From: [Phialemoniopsis] sp. UDSM-2020
Lineage: Eukaryota > Ascomycota > Sordariomycetes > Thyridiales > Thyridiaceae
Direction of reading: 5' to 3'
Assembly (NCBI GenBank): GCA_018873225.1
Contig: JAEILZ010000002.1
Coordinates: 4,650,001 to 4,714,000 of the forward strand
DNA length: 64,000 nucleotides
Positions within the stretch are counted from its first letter, which is position 1. Each line of letters starts with the position of its first letter. A program made the translations under genes and the position numbers. The notes under the pieces are model-generated. The model saw only the letters and a program-made list of their open reading frames with translations. It was not told the DNA's origin and did not search any database. Below are positions 23,150 through 34,384 of the stretch, one piece after another.

Positions 23150-24678
23150 TCACTTCCCAACACCGCGCTCCTGGCAGTACTTCTCCACCTCCTTGGCGAG
23201 CGTGTCCTTCTGCCGCGCCGCGTGCTCCAGGATGCCGCCGACCTTGTCCCCGAGGTCCGGCTCGCCCATAGCCCGGTGCACGTTGACCATCTCGGCCAGG
23301 ACCGCCGACAGCTGGTTCGGCAGCCACGTCACGATGGGGCTGCCGCCCGTCGCCGTCGGGTGCGACGTCATCTTGAGGATGTACTCCTTGCCGAAGCACC
23401 AGTGCCGCCACCGGAAGTCGCGCACCTGGTCGATGATCTGTATCCACAGGGCGCGCGACTCCTTGAGCAGCTCCGCTTCCTCGTCCGAGATGGTAGAGCC
23501 CTTGTGCCGGCCGAGCCCCAGCGCGTAGTCCTTGGCGTCGACGGCGAGCGACTCGTCGCGCACGTGCATCAGGAACTCGCGGTGGTTGCTCGGGCGGTAC
23601 TTGCGGAAGTCCTTGAGGATCTCGGTCAAGGGCGTGTCGGGCATGGGGATCTGGAGGAAGTTGTCCATCATGGGCACCATCGAGTCGTTGGCGCCCGACT
23701 CGCCGCGGAACTGCTGCGGCTCGTCGTCGTAGAGCCCCTCGTAGACGACGCCATGGGGAAACATGCTCTGCGAGGTGATGCCGAAGATGAAGGTGCGGAA
23801 GCTGTGGTAGCCCCGGGGCTTGGACTTGGCCCACATGGTCTCCATGGTGGCGTTGATGCCCTGCAGCGACGACAGGATGCCGGCGAGGCCGGCGTTGAAG
23901 GCACGGCGCTTGACGGCGCCGGTGAGGCTTGGGTCAGCTGCCGTCTCGAGGCAGGTACAGGCTCCCGCGACGAGGGGCCCCGAGTTCTTGACCATGTCGA
24001 TATGGACGAGCACAAAGCCAGCCTCAGACGAGGTTGGGTCGAGGCCTAGCTCAAAGGCGCGTATGAGGCGGAGATTGTCGTAGTGCAGGCCCTCGGATGG
24101 GTTCTCGAGGCGATAATTATACAAAGCATAACTGCCGGCGTACTCCATGAATGGAAGGAAGCCCGTCCTGGACGGTAGCGGTGTTAGCTAATGGACCTTT
24201 GCGTGTAATATGATGAGGTATTGCCTTACAACTCTGCACAACGGGCGATGGGCCGGGAGATGTTACGAGGTAGGGTCTGCCGGCCTAGACCATAGTCCTC
24301 GCCGCGAAGGAACCTCAAGTGACAAGGCTCGAGCAGGTAGGCCGAGGCCAGGAAGGAGTAGTCTCGGTAGAGGGCATTCATCAGGGGCAGGTTGTCCTTG
24401 TAGAGGTCCATGACGTCGGTGAGGTCAGGCAACTCCTTGGCTACGGCTTCCCCAAGCTCACCAGAAGCAAGGAGGCCTTGCTCACCATCGAGCCTCTTGA
24501 TGGGCATGCGGGTGAGGAGCGACTCCAGAGGCTGAAACTCCTTGGGCAGCTCGACGATAGGGTCCGCTCGAGGAAGGAAGCCTCTGGTCTTGGAGACCAT
24601 GAAGGCAGGGAGGGATGTGTCATCAGGCCGAGCGTCATCCAGCACCTCGAAGGTGGGACGGTCACCAAGGGAACCCAT
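23150..24678 (-). CDS. ido: Indoleamine 2,3-dioxygenase (tryptophan to N-formylkynurenine)
   Basis: Exons on the minus strand are 24678-24230 and 24167-23150, giving 488 aa. The enzyme is a haem protein that opens the indole ring of tryptophan, the first step of the kynurenine route to NAD. Family features are TRGFLPRADPIVELP, RDYSFLASAYLLEPCH, TGFLPFMEYAGSYALYNY and the SGPLVAG active-site serine loop. RTFIFGITSQSMFPHGVVYE and the haem-ligand His, H405, in FRWRHWCFGKEYI follow. At 488 aa it is longer than animal IDO, as usual for fungal paralogues. Fungi often carry several IDO copies, so this may be the NAD-linked one (BNA2-like) or a specialised one. Two large inverted repeats lie upstream at 24862-24884 and 25359-25377. 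The adenosine deaminase gene lies just downstream on the same strand. Confidence 0.96.
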
Positions 24679-24861
24679 TGTGTGTAAGTGTGTTGTTGTA
24701 GGTGAGACAGTGAGGGAGACGGAAGGGGCTTATCAAGACGGGTGACAAAGAAAATACGTGTTGTGGGCCAAGGGGTTGATAAGGAGAAGGGCTTGAACGG
24801 TTGTTTTGCTCTTTGAGTTTTCTCATTTTTGGCCGGGTCGCGAGCGTCGTTAATATACATC

Positions 24862-24884
24862 GTGGCCGGAACGATTCCGGCCAC
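24862..24884. promoter_or_regulatory. Perfect 10-bp inverted repeat with CGG-N7-CCG core upstream of IDO
   Basis: Arms GTGGCCGGAA and TTCCGGCCAC are exact reverse complements around CGA. The core GGCCGG-AACGATT-CCGGCC fits a Zn2Cys6 dimer site. It lies about 185 bp upstream of the IDO start codon. A hairpin in the leader RNA is another reading. Confidence 0.5.
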
Positions 24885-24908
24885 AAGACCCAACAAGCAA
24901 GCGCTCCA

Positions 24909-25184
24909 TTACCTCACTAAACTGCGTTCGTCGGCGTCGAAAGAGGGGGAAATTCCAGGGATGATATGCTTCTCGCACCCGACTGGTGAAGTCAAGGCCC
25001 CAACCGGGTCGATATCTCCGCGATACTCAACCACACCGGTGAGCGACTCACGGCGCTTCATATCGAGCATCGCTAACACCACAAGCCAGATCCGGACCCA
25101 ATTTAGACCTGGAATGGGGTGCGTTCCGCGAAAGAATGGCTCGGATACGGGGTGCAGACCGTCTCCAGTGGCCATGAACGGCAT
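24909..25184 (-). CDS. Possible small hypothetical protein, 91 aa (weak)
   Basis: This is an uninterrupted minus-strand frame beginning MPFMATGDGLHPVSEP, with the hydrophobic stretch WVRIWLVVLAMLD. Composition is protein-like, but I recognise no family. It sits between the two inverted repeats in the IDO upstream region. It could be chance, an upstream frame on a long IDO leader, or a gene remnant. Confidence 0.2.
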   Translation of the reverse strand: MPFMATGDGLHPVSEPFFRGTHPIPGLNWVRIWLVVLAMLDMKRRESLTGVVEYRGDIDPVGALTSPVGCEKHIIPGISPSFDADERSLVR

Positions 25185-25358
25185 TCTGACTTCGGTAGTC
25201 GTCTGAGCCGGCCGGGAATGGTCGCTGTGATGACTTATTCGGGTGATTCTACTCGCCTTTTGGGGTGCCCCGTGACGGTGTGTTGGTGGTTTTGGCGTTT
25301 GCTAATGGATTCCTGAGCCCCGCTTTTTCTGCGTCCGGCCAAAACCGATGGAGGGCAT

Positions 25359-25377
25359 GGCCGGAATTGTCCCGGCC
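25359..25377. promoter_or_regulatory. Second GGCCGG-N7-CCGGCC inverted repeat upstream of IDO
   Basis: GGCCGG, AATTGTC, CCGGCC has the same arms and same 7-base spacing as the repeat at 24864-24882, about 495 bp further upstream. The conserved arms with a different spacer argue for a protein-binding site. Confidence 0.45.
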
Positions 25378-27483
25378 TCAACACGGCCCCGGCCTCCGGG
25401 TCATGTGACACTTCTCGTGACGAGAGCTCCGAAGCATGATGCCAGGTCTGCAGACGTGCAAAGCTATGCGCAATTAGAGAGGCGGCCAAAAGAGGGAGTA
25501 GGGAACTATAAGGACATCTCGTTGACCCTGTCTTTTGATCACTTTGTCAGGCATCGATTTTCCGGTCGTTGGCTAGTTCATTGCCCAAATCCATGCCGGT
25601 CAATCCTCAACCCCCCGCAGGGCCAGGAAAATGTTAAGTACCTTCACGACTGAGTATCTCCAGAGGCAACACGGCATAAACCAGGCATAAATCATAGAGA
25701 CTGAGAAATCTCAATTGCACTCGGGCCTTGTTGGTGGCTTTAATCTTGTCTGTCAATCAATCTGCTAGTGACGACATCGGCTTCCGACAAGTTGCACCAG
25801 TTTAGAACCCTGATCCACTGACTCGTGGGCCGCATTGGACTACAAAGCAGGATCGCTGATTGCGCATCGCGATAAGTTTAGACTGCGACGCGATAACAGG
25901 AGAACGCCTGAAGTGAAGAAATGGTGGTGAAAGCTAAATTAATAAATGGAACCGGGTGCATTTTGCGACGGATGACAAGGTTTGAAAATGAGTAGTGGCT
26001 GACTACCACATTTGCGGGATCGTCATGGGCGTCGTGGATGAGCAAGTAATGAGCTGGTGGGTTGGATGAGTTCTGGTGCCGACGAGAGTGCTGGGGTCTT
26101 TTCCCTCCTGTTCTCGTCAAGCTCGTCGAGAAGATCCGGGTGCTGCGGCAATTCGGGCTGGATGCGGAGATAGGATTTGTGGCGAGCTCATTAGTTCGTC
26201 GTGAGTGTCGGGCTGGTCACCAGCTTCGGTGCCCACGAGACTCAATCGAAACTTGGCGATTTTTCGGCGTTTGTGTGTGCCAAGGAGGAAGAAGATATCG
26301 TGGTCACTAATGCAAATGAATTGTGTAATAAGTACTCAAGGAACACTACGCGGTAGCCTAATCCCCTGTGTTTGTAATGCACTGGCTGAGGGAGGCAGTG
26401 AAGCAGAGTTGCAGAGGGAATCCAGCAGATCCAGGCTCCTCTTTGCTTATTCTTTCCGGCTTCTTTGGGGGGGAAGGACTGGACTGGAGATGGGAGGAGG
26501 TCTGGTCTTTCCTGTCTGGACTTGCGGCGGCATCACAGGCCGAAGCAGGGGTCCCGCCTTGGGTCTAACCGGTTTCGGGTGCAAGGGAAGGAGGAACGGG
26601 ATGTGATTGGTTTGAGAGCAGAGCATTGACCGCAAAATGGTACGTGCTCGTGTCACTTGTCACCATTTTTGGGGAGGGATGCCTCAGGCACTCTAGTAGC
26701 GAAACCCCAAAAAAAATCAAACAACTCGAAGCACGTCCCCTTTCCGGCTGTTCGCTTGGTGAGGGAGCGAGGTCAATACATACTCCAGCCCAGGCATTGT
26801 GAGCGAATCTGCCATTCTCCTAGGTTGTCACGCCTGGCCGCCTCTCGCCATGGCGGCGCTCGTTGCAAGACCATGGCCCCAAACTTTTACCAGAATGCCT
26901 CCCACTCACAATAATAAAATGGAATCCCCCCCTTCATCTTTCCATCCCATCCCATCATCATCATCATCACCCACCATCCCATCCGCCCTTGATCACCATC
27001 ACCACTTTTCGCACCATCGCCATCACCTCCGCCGCCGCTCTCCACCGCCTGTGCAATAATACAGGACGTGTCCACCAAGAAGGACTAAAGAGACACAACG
27101 CACAAATCCACACCAACGCGCAATACCACACCAAGATACCTTCACCACCCCAACCCCGATCCTGAATCGGCCACTTCTGCCAATTCCCACCCTGCCTGCC
27201 CTTCACGCAACGCTGCCAACACTGCCGGGCAAGTGGATCATTGGCCACCCTTTCGCGCTGCAAACCAACAATAGTCAGCCCGGGCCTAAATCGTCGTCAG
27301 ACAATTAATGACAGCCCAAGAATAGCGACTCGTGATTACAAAGGAGAGAAAATCCCACCACAACCTTCGATTTTTCAATCCTCCTCCCCATCACCCAGCT
27401 TCCGCTGTGCAACCTCAACCATCCACGCTCGTGCCTTAGACCAACCATTAACCTGCACTTTGTCCCACCGAACCGTCTACGCG

Positions 27484-28390
27484 ATGGCTCCCTCAAGCAA
27501 GAGTGCCGGTCTCAAGGATCGCCGCAAATCGGATAAGCAGGACAGGCCCGACAAGACGGACGAGAACTCCTCGCAGTCGACCCTCGTCGTTATCCTCAAA
27601 GTCTCACCCAAGAAGCTTAGATCGCTATTCGAGTCGACTCCCGATGTCTCTGCCAAAGAGGAGTCGCCGGCCAAAGACTCCCCGGCCACCAGCGCCACGC
27701 TGCAGGCTACCGCGCCTTCCAACGGCGATAACGCCTCCGACTCTACACCCAACACACCGGCTGCGAGTGGCACGCCGGCACCCTCGTCGTCTATGGGACC
27801 TCCTGCCGAGGGACCTAAGAAGAAAGGAGTCAAGCGATCGGCTGCCGGAGCCAATGGAAGCAGTGACCCTCTGGCCAAGGTCCGAGGCAAGCCTGGCCCT
27901 AAGAAGAAGCAACGACTGTAAGTATCTACTCCGATCACCTCAACCTCGCAAACGCCATTGACTAATGTTCTGCTGTAGTGACGATGGATCCATCGACCCC
28001 AGCCGCTCTGGTGGCCTCGGCGCCGCCCACAAGCTCGGCCCCAAGGCCAACCAAGGTGCTATCAACGCCGGTCTTCGCGCCCTAGACCGCTCTGGCAAGC
28101 CTTGCCGCAAGTGGTCCAAGGGTAGCTTCGTTCTCAAGAGCTTCACTGGCGTCGTCTGGGGCATACCTCGCTGGACTGCGCCTCCCAAACCCGCCCCGGA
28201 AGAGCCCACTGCTGAAGATTCGGCCTCGGTTTCGGCCGCCCCCTCGGCTGAGGGCAGCAACAAAGAGAACAAGGAGAACGACCAAATCAAGAGCGACAAC
28301 AGCAACAGCGGCGGCGATGTCGAGATGCAGAGTGCTCCCAGCATCCCGGCGAGCTCTCCTGCACCTGTCGCCATCCCTGCTGCCTCTTAG
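27484..28390 (+). CDS. ies4: INO80 complex subunit Ies4-like protein
   Basis: Exons are 27484-27917 and 27979-28390, giving 281 aa. The N-terminal TLVVILKVSPKKLRSLF motif is followed by a disordered Ser/Ala/Pro region and basic patches (KKKGVKRSA, GKPGPKKKQR). The conserved core is GLGAAHKLGPKANQGAINAG with KPCRKWSKGSFVLKSFTGVVW. The C terminus is acidic and Ser-rich. This matches the fungal Ies4 (DUF1711) family, a subunit of the INO80 chromatin remodeller that yeast Mec1/Tel1 phosphorylates during checkpoint responses. Location is nuclear, supported by the basic patches. The intron is phase 2 with GTAAGT-TAG. A long pyrimidine- and CA-rich leader precedes the start. Confidence 0.85.
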
Positions 28391-29627
28391 GCAGACAGCT
28401 CTTCTTCGGACTGATATCTTGTATTATCGCTTGGTGTTTATATGCTTTTGCTTTTTTTCTTTTACTATCGAGGGGCGTTGGGAACATGGGAGATATTGTG
28501 TCGATGACAGGTGTCCGACTTTATGGGTCTCAGGAAAAACGGAGTTGATTTGGCTTTGGTAGAGCCTCGACTCTCTACATTGGTTGGCATAACAGGCGTT
28601 CAGGCTGGCATCGTTGATTGATAGATGCCCTCGTTGGAGTCATGGTGACCCACGAGCACGGATGTATTCTACGAGATGGGTTTCTTCTAAGCGTTGATTT
28701 GGCGGCATAGCAGATGAATAGACATTCTTGCTGGCCTTGAGCCGGCAGACTTGCATACAACACTGAACAGTCACTTTCATCGGCCTTGCACATGATCCTT
28801 TCTCCCATCTGAAACAATGACGGGGTCCTCATGTTTACCGAATGCAAGCTTTTTGTTCCCTGTTGTCACAAGTGCGATACCTAGGAACAATCTTTCCTCC
28901 CCCAGCCAATCCCCCGTGTTTTTGTAGGCAATCATGAGAAGCTATATCTTGAGAATCTCTATGGTTATTAACAGGTGGTTGGGGTTGGGAGATGATGCCA
29001 TAATTGACGTGCGGACCAAACAATCGACTTGTTTATTAGGCTGGTCACAGGACCTCTTCAGTGCTGGGTGAGCAACGCTCTAGCGGTCCACTCTCCCTAA
29101 CGCTAGTCGGCGACCCCCAGACTCCACTGAATGACGGCCGCATTCGCTGCCCCATGTTCCCAGTTGTGCCTGTGCTGTGCTGTCCCAACCTTGACAAGCA
29201 ACCGCAAGTCACCGCGACCTCACCCAAAGATCAAAGATCAAACCACTCGCTCCCCTTTGGCGGTTCCGTACAACCAGTCAAACACACTTTGAGGGTGACT
29301 CTGCTCATTGACTCTCACCCAGCCATCTGAGTTTGCCATTTGCCGGACCAGGGTGCGTGGGATGGCATGTGAGCGTCTATGATATAACCAAAGGCGACCG
29401 ACCCCAGGGCCCGAGAGCTCGCAACCGACATCCCACCCCATCCACACCCACGATACCTCGACGATAACGCGTTTGCAACTTTCAACCGCGATAACTCAAT
29501 CACACAGTCTTTTTGGACCGTCCCGGGCAGCTCTCACTCTGCCCCAGGACTTGGATCAGGGCCACCTCATCCTGCTATCTCCCTCCCCAAACCTAAACAC
29601 CGAAGCAACCTCCTCCGACCCCTCACC
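28391..29627. other. Intergenic region
   Basis: This stretch of about 1.24 kb lies between two plus-strand genes. It contains an imperfect ATCAAAG direct repeat at about 29228-29240 and a C-rich leader before the RanBPM-like gene. No gene is seen. Confidence 0.5.
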
Positions 29628-32372
29628 ATGACGAATCCCTATCCATCCGCCTCTCAGAGCGCCCAGACAGACCCCAATGTCCTACCATGGTTTGGACATA
29701 GTCGCTCCTCATATGCCCGAGTTGCTTCCGGAGCTCCTAACTATCGGACACCCGGCCCCCTCTCCCACCTCCTCAACCCCATCCAAGATGGTGCCGACGG
29801 CCAGGCCCAAGATGCCTATGCTGCAGATGTGAGCGCAACACAAGACGGCACAGAACAGGACGGGGCTTCCTCGGTGCCATGGATGTTGAGGCATCCCCAG
29901 CTGCCGTTCTACTCCAGGGCCTTCGAACCCCTCATGCGCGGTCGTCCCTCGGATGGCCTGTTTGGCATGTCCACCAACAACACCTTCTTCACACCGTCCT
30001 ACCTACAAGACTCGGCCTACGCACAGAAGCTGGAAGAGGTACATAAGAAGAGACTGTCGGCACAGAGAGAAGCGCACCAAGCCGGTGGCTTGACAAGCAG
30101 CGGGAGCAGCCTCAGTCTACACGGCAGTAAGATGGCCCCGGCTACCCACAGGGGTATGGCCTTTGAGGTGGTTGAGAAGCCGCCTCCCTTTGAAGAGCAG
30201 GAGACAGTGGCGGCCCTCCCCACAAGGTGGAATCACAATGACAAGCATCCGAGCGTGGACGTGCTGTCCGACGGCTTGGAGATTAAGTACGCCGGTGGCC
30301 GGAGCTCGAGCGACCGGGACCACGAGGCCTACGCCATCCGGGCCGACCACTACATGCCGCCACAGTGCGGCCTGTACTACTTCGAGGTCACGATCTTGAA
30401 GAAGCGTGACGAGTATGTCCTTCCTCTCCCCTCAAGTTCAGTCAACTGAATATATATATACTGACTGGTACGACCCAGGACTACTATTGGTATCGGCTTC
30501 ATGGAGGGTTCAGTCACATTGACCCGCGCGCCAGGATGGGAACCCAACTCTTGGGGATACCACGGCGACGACGGTAACGTCTTTGCATCACAGAATGTGG
30601 GCAAGCACTACGGTCCGACGTTCACTGCCGGCGATGTCATCGGCTGTGGTGTCAACTTTAGGACCGGTACCGCCTTCTACACCAAGAATGGACAAAATCT
30701 AGGTAAGCTTGGTTTTTCCACGGGCAGGCACAAGGCCTCTCACGTCGAACCTACCAAGCACATTACCACAGGAAACTGTATACTGACGAGATTACGTCGT
30801 TAGGTGTCGCTTTCCGAGATGTCAAGGGTTCCAGTCTCAAGCTCTTTCCCACTGTCGGTCTCAAGAAGTCTGGAGAACATATTCGGGTCAACTTTGGCCA
30901 GACACCTTTTGTCTTTGACATTGATGGTGTGATGAAGGCAAGTCGTTCTTTGCAATCTACTATTTTATACCTGCTTGGCCAGCCCTACCGTTATCTCTCA
31001 TCTCACTATGGAACATCCTACGACTGAAGACGCTACGAGAGCATTGGAAGAATACTTCCTCGAAAAACAAGTATCTACTTGCTGCCTTCCCACACTTCAT
31101 CAAGCGCGCTGCCAAATACCGTTGCATAGCCCACCATATTCCCTTCGTGTTTCACTCTTTTCTCTCACACACTTGTCGAGTAGCAGGAGTGAATCCTCTT
31201 GTTTGTTCTAAATGTACATCCCAGCAAAATGATACTAACTGTGCGTGTAGCGTGAGAGGGAGAAAATTAAGGATGCGATCGCTGCGACAAGGTATATTCA
31301 CCCACCAAGGAGGCGCACAACATGAACTAAGACTAGCAGTACCGCAAATCTCGCACCGCCCTTGGACGAAACCGAGCTTGTCCAGCAGTTGGTGGGACTC
31401 CCCGTAAGACCCAGCTACAAGGCTTTATACTGATACCCCTCCTAGGTCCTCCAGTTCTTACAACATGACGGCTACGTAGAAACGGCTCGCGCTTTTGCCT
31501 CGGAGATTCAGGAGGAGAAGCGGGCGTTGAGCCTTGATCAGAATGCGGAGGTCAAGGGCATCAACATTGCAGACGACGAGCACGCTAACAACAGACAACG
31601 TCAGTCGCCTCCATGTCCAATGATGTATTGCACGGGAACTTACATGCGAGCAGGCATACGAAGAGCCATACTCGAAGGCGATATCGATCGGGCTCTTAAG
31701 TTGACCGACGCCTTCTACCCCCATGTGCTCCAGGATAACGAGCAGGTGTATTTCCGGCTCCGGTGTCGCAAATTCATCGAGATGATCCGCCGCGAGGCCG
31801 AGCTTAGAATGGGCAGCGGGGATGGTTCTGTCGGTGCCAGGAGCAACGGACACCACAGTCATGCCATGGACATTGATGACGAAGACGAGGAGGCCGATGA
31901 TGAAGATGACGACGCCGCCAATTTGCAGGAGCCGCAAGGAAGTACGGCCATGCAGCAGCAAAGGGCGGCGCTAGAGTACGGACAGGCGTTGCACGCCGAG
32001 TTTGGCACCGATCCGCGCCCCGAGGTCCAGAAGGCGCTCAAAGAGAGTTACTCGCTGATGGCGTACACCAACCCGCTTAAGGAGAAGGAGGTGGCTCACT
32101 TGCTAGATCGTAAGGGGAGGGCCACGGTGGCGGAGGAGCTGAATTCGGCCATCCTGCGTAAGTCTAGCTCCAGTCACTAAGCGGGAAAGTGCATCTCGTC
32201 TGACATCGTCATTATAGAATCTCTCGGCCAGTCATCGCGAGCCGCGCTAGAAACGGTCATTGCGCAGACGACAGTCCTGCTGGAGGACCTGAGGCAAGAC
32301 GGCGGAGTTGGGGCGTTCATCACGTTGGATGAGTACGTGATGGACCAGATCCCCAAGTCGCAGCCCTTCTGA
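29628..32372 (+). CDS. RanBPM/Gid1 (Vid30)-type SPRY-LisH-CTLH protein
   Basis: Exons are 29628-30412, 30479-30702, 30804-30937, 31251-31291, 31340-31391, 31446-31599, 31654-32157 and 32218-32372, giving 682 aa. A disordered N terminus precedes the SPRY domain at about 225-380 (GLYYFEVTILKKRDE, TTIGIGFMEGS, WGYHGDDGNVF, KNGQNLGVAFRDV). LisH follows (VLQFLQHDGYVETARAFASE), then CTLH (RRAILEGDIDRALKLTDAFY). The CRA region (EYGQALHAEFGTDPRPEVQK, LLEDLRQDGG) completes it, with an acidic run in between. This is the layout of Gid1/Vid30, a scaffold of the GID/CTLH E3 ligase that degrades gluconeogenic enzymes. Intron 3 (30938-31250) has a GC donor (AAG/GCAAGT) and an exact TACTAAC branch. The exon 5 donor is uncertain: GTGGGA at 31392 was chosen, while GTAAGA at 31404 would add four residues but leave a 42-nt intron. 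Confidence 0.92.
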
Positions 32373-33352
32373 TGACTCGGCCATGCGTCGCTACCCCTAT
32401 TCCGTCAGTGAAATTGCGTCATCATAATCATCATCGGCTGGTGTTCTGGTTACACTGTTCTGTCTTCCCAAGCCTCGAGCTTCAGCGGAACGCTTGACAT
32501 TTTTCTCTCGGCAAATCAATACGTTGGTCTACCGGCTGATTTTCGCATTGTTCTTTTCCCCTCTCTCATCGCCGTCACCGACACTGTCAGGCGTTACCGG
32601 CTCTGGCCTTCTCACGCGACAACTGGATTTTGTGTCTTTCATCTGGTTTCCAGTTTCCGCGCGAGGACTAGTTTCATCTCTTCTCAACGACAAACATCCT
32701 AATTCAACTCTTCTCGGCGCCTGCTACTATTTGTTGCCGAGGGTTGCAGAATATATTTTCGAGCGATGGATGCGAGGTGACCATGGGTCTTGTCTGTCCA
32801 GCAGGGGCTGGCTGTCCATATTTCGTCATTCACGCCAAGGGAATGGTAGTTACAGCGGCAGTCTGATACGTTGGGGACTTCCCTCCCCCCTTGTTTGATA
32901 GTATGTCCTGCACGTTGGCAGGGCGAGCGGTCTATACCAAGGGCTTCGGTTGTTTGGTCTGCCCGGCGCCCACGATGGGGCTTGGACAGAGAGGCAGCAG
33001 TCTTTTGTTAATATAGGTTCAGCTCAGGTTAGCGGAAATAGAAGAAACATCCTCAGCTCAGCACGTTAGGCCGGCATGGCTCGTTCTCCTTTCTGTGAAG
33101 ACGTCTTGTGTGTTCATGTGAGATTTTGTGTATTGTATTACATAATGCCAATTCTCCTGAAGGCATCCTATATCTGCGTCTGTCTCTTTATGTCGAGAGA
33201 TACCCTATTTTTGGTCCCTCTATAATCCATATTTGTACAGTCGATGAATGTCTGGCTCATCCCCTCTTCAACATAGATATACACAGCAGCTCATGGACTG
33301 CCTTTGGCACGTAGCGTGCTTTCCTAGCACCAGCCCCTAAGCTCCATCATCG
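32373..33352. other. Convergent intergenic region
   Basis: This stretch lies between the 3' ends of the RanBPM-like gene (+) and the metaxin-like gene (-). The open frame at 32494-32898 lacks motifs. Nothing else is seen. Confidence 0.5.
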
Positions 33353-34384
33353 TCATACCTTTTCCCAGCTCACGCTCTCCCCAGCTTCCCCTTGCTCCAG
33401 TTGTCCAGCGTCTGCTCCCCAGCACGCATCATACACCCGCCTCCTGTGCTCCACGAGCGCGGGGAACTCCTCGACCACGCGGCCCAGCGCCCTGTCGCCC
33501 CACGCCAGGTCCGACGACAGCAGCAGGTGCGTGTAGGCAAACACCGAGGCGTCGAAGAGGCCCGGCTCGCTGGCGCCGAAGAACCAAGTGCCTCCTTCTT
33601 CTTCGGTGGCCAGGAGCTCGGCCAGGGCGGCGAAAGCCCGGCGCGCCGAGATCAGCAGCGCGGCGGGGTCCTCTGCGTCGAGAGGGCTGCCCCCGGCGGC
33701 GACGAGGGCGCGGCGCACCTCGGCCTCGGCGGCGGAGCGGAGTTGCCTTGCTAAGGAGGAGCGGACGGGCGTGGAGCGGGTCGAGGGTTCGACGTAGAGG
33801 GCGCGCATGAGGGTGTCGTTGGAGGGGTCGACGTATAGCGCGTGGAGGTAGGCTGGGCGGACGGCGGATTCGAGGAGGGTTGTGTAGAACGTCGGCCGAG
33901 GGTCCGGGTCGGCGGACGGAGATTGTTGTTGTTCTTGTTGGGGTGTGCTTGTGTGGGTTGCTATGTACGCTGGTAGACCGGACGTCGTGATGTACTTTGG
34001 CTGCTGCCGCTGTTGTTGTGACTTGGAGCTGGACTGCTCCGGCGCGACGAGCAGGAAGGGCAGGGCGCCCGAGGGGGAGGCGTGGTTCGTCGAGGGGACG
34101 GTGGCGTGCGGGACGGCGGAGAGGCGCAGGTAGGTCTGCCACTTGAGGCACGAGGGGTTGAAGCTGGGCGCGCCGCGCGCGGCGTCGCTCTCGGTGGTGA
34201 AGACGCAGAGGGCCGGCCGGTCGGGGTGGGTGGGCGCCGGGCTCCCCGCGGGCAGGGCGTTGGCGGGGAGGGTGCGGAGCGGGAAGTGGTCGAAGAGGCG
34301 CTGCAGCGGGGCCGGCACGGGGGGCAGCATGGAGTAGCTACCATTGCCCCCGGAGGCGCCTGGCCTAGGCGGCGCCGATGTCAT
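33353..34384 (-). CDS. Metaxin/Sam35-like mitochondrial outer-membrane sorting protein
   Basis: This is a single exon of 343 aa. N-terminal RLFDHFPLRTLPANALP leads into a GST-like fold with SCLKWQTYLRLSAVPHATV and SGALPFLLV, the substitute for the thioredoxin-like GST half. A Gln/Ser-rich insert follows. The C-terminal half has YLHALYVDP and WFFGASEPGLFDASVFAYTH, the metaxin GST-C signature. Metaxins (Sam35/Sam37 in yeast) form the cytosolic face of the SAM complex, which inserts beta-barrel proteins in the outer membrane. No C-terminal membrane anchor is evident, which favours Sam35 (metaxin-2 type) over Sam37. The assignment within the family is inference. The region is GC-rich and generates long open frames in other phases that are not genes. 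Confidence 0.8.
   Translation of the reverse strand: MTSAPPRPGASGGNGSYSMLPPVPAPLQRLFDHFPLRTLPANALPAGSPAPTHPDRPALCVFTTESDAARGAPSFNPSCLKWQTYLRLSAVPHATVPSTNHASPSGALPFLLVAPEQSSSKSQQQRQQPKYITTSGLPAYIATHTSTPQQEQQQSPSADPDPRPTFYTTLLESAVRPAYLHALYVDPSNDTLMRALYVEPSTRSTPVRSSLARQLRSAAEAEVRRALVAAGGSPLDAEDPAALLISARRAFAALAELLATEEEGGTWFFGASEPGLFDASVFAYTHLLLSSDLAWGDRALGRVVEEFPALVEHRRRVYDACWGADAGQLEQGEAGESVSWEKV

Larger units (their letters stand above)
24679..27483. other. 2.8-kb intergenic region upstream of dioxygenase and Ies4-like genes
   Basis: This is a divergent region (IDO on minus, Ies4-like on plus). It contains two GGCCGG-N7-CCGGCC inverted repeats, a weak 91-codon frame at 24909-25184, and CATC/CAT-rich simple sequence at about 26940-27010. 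The rest shows no gene. Confidence 0.5.

Noticed and set aside
23222..24049. 275-codon open frame opposite the IDO gene
   Set aside because: It is an antisense shadow of the GC-rich IDO exon. It has biased composition and no family motif.
26940..27010. CATC/CAT-rich tract as a possible coding His/Pro-rich peptide
   Set aside because: It is simple sequence in the leader region of the Ies4-like gene. The encoded peptide is low complexity in all frames.
33429..34151. Long frames in other phases at the metaxin-like gene
   Set aside because: They are Arg/Pro-rich shadows. Only the 34384-33353 frame has family motifs.
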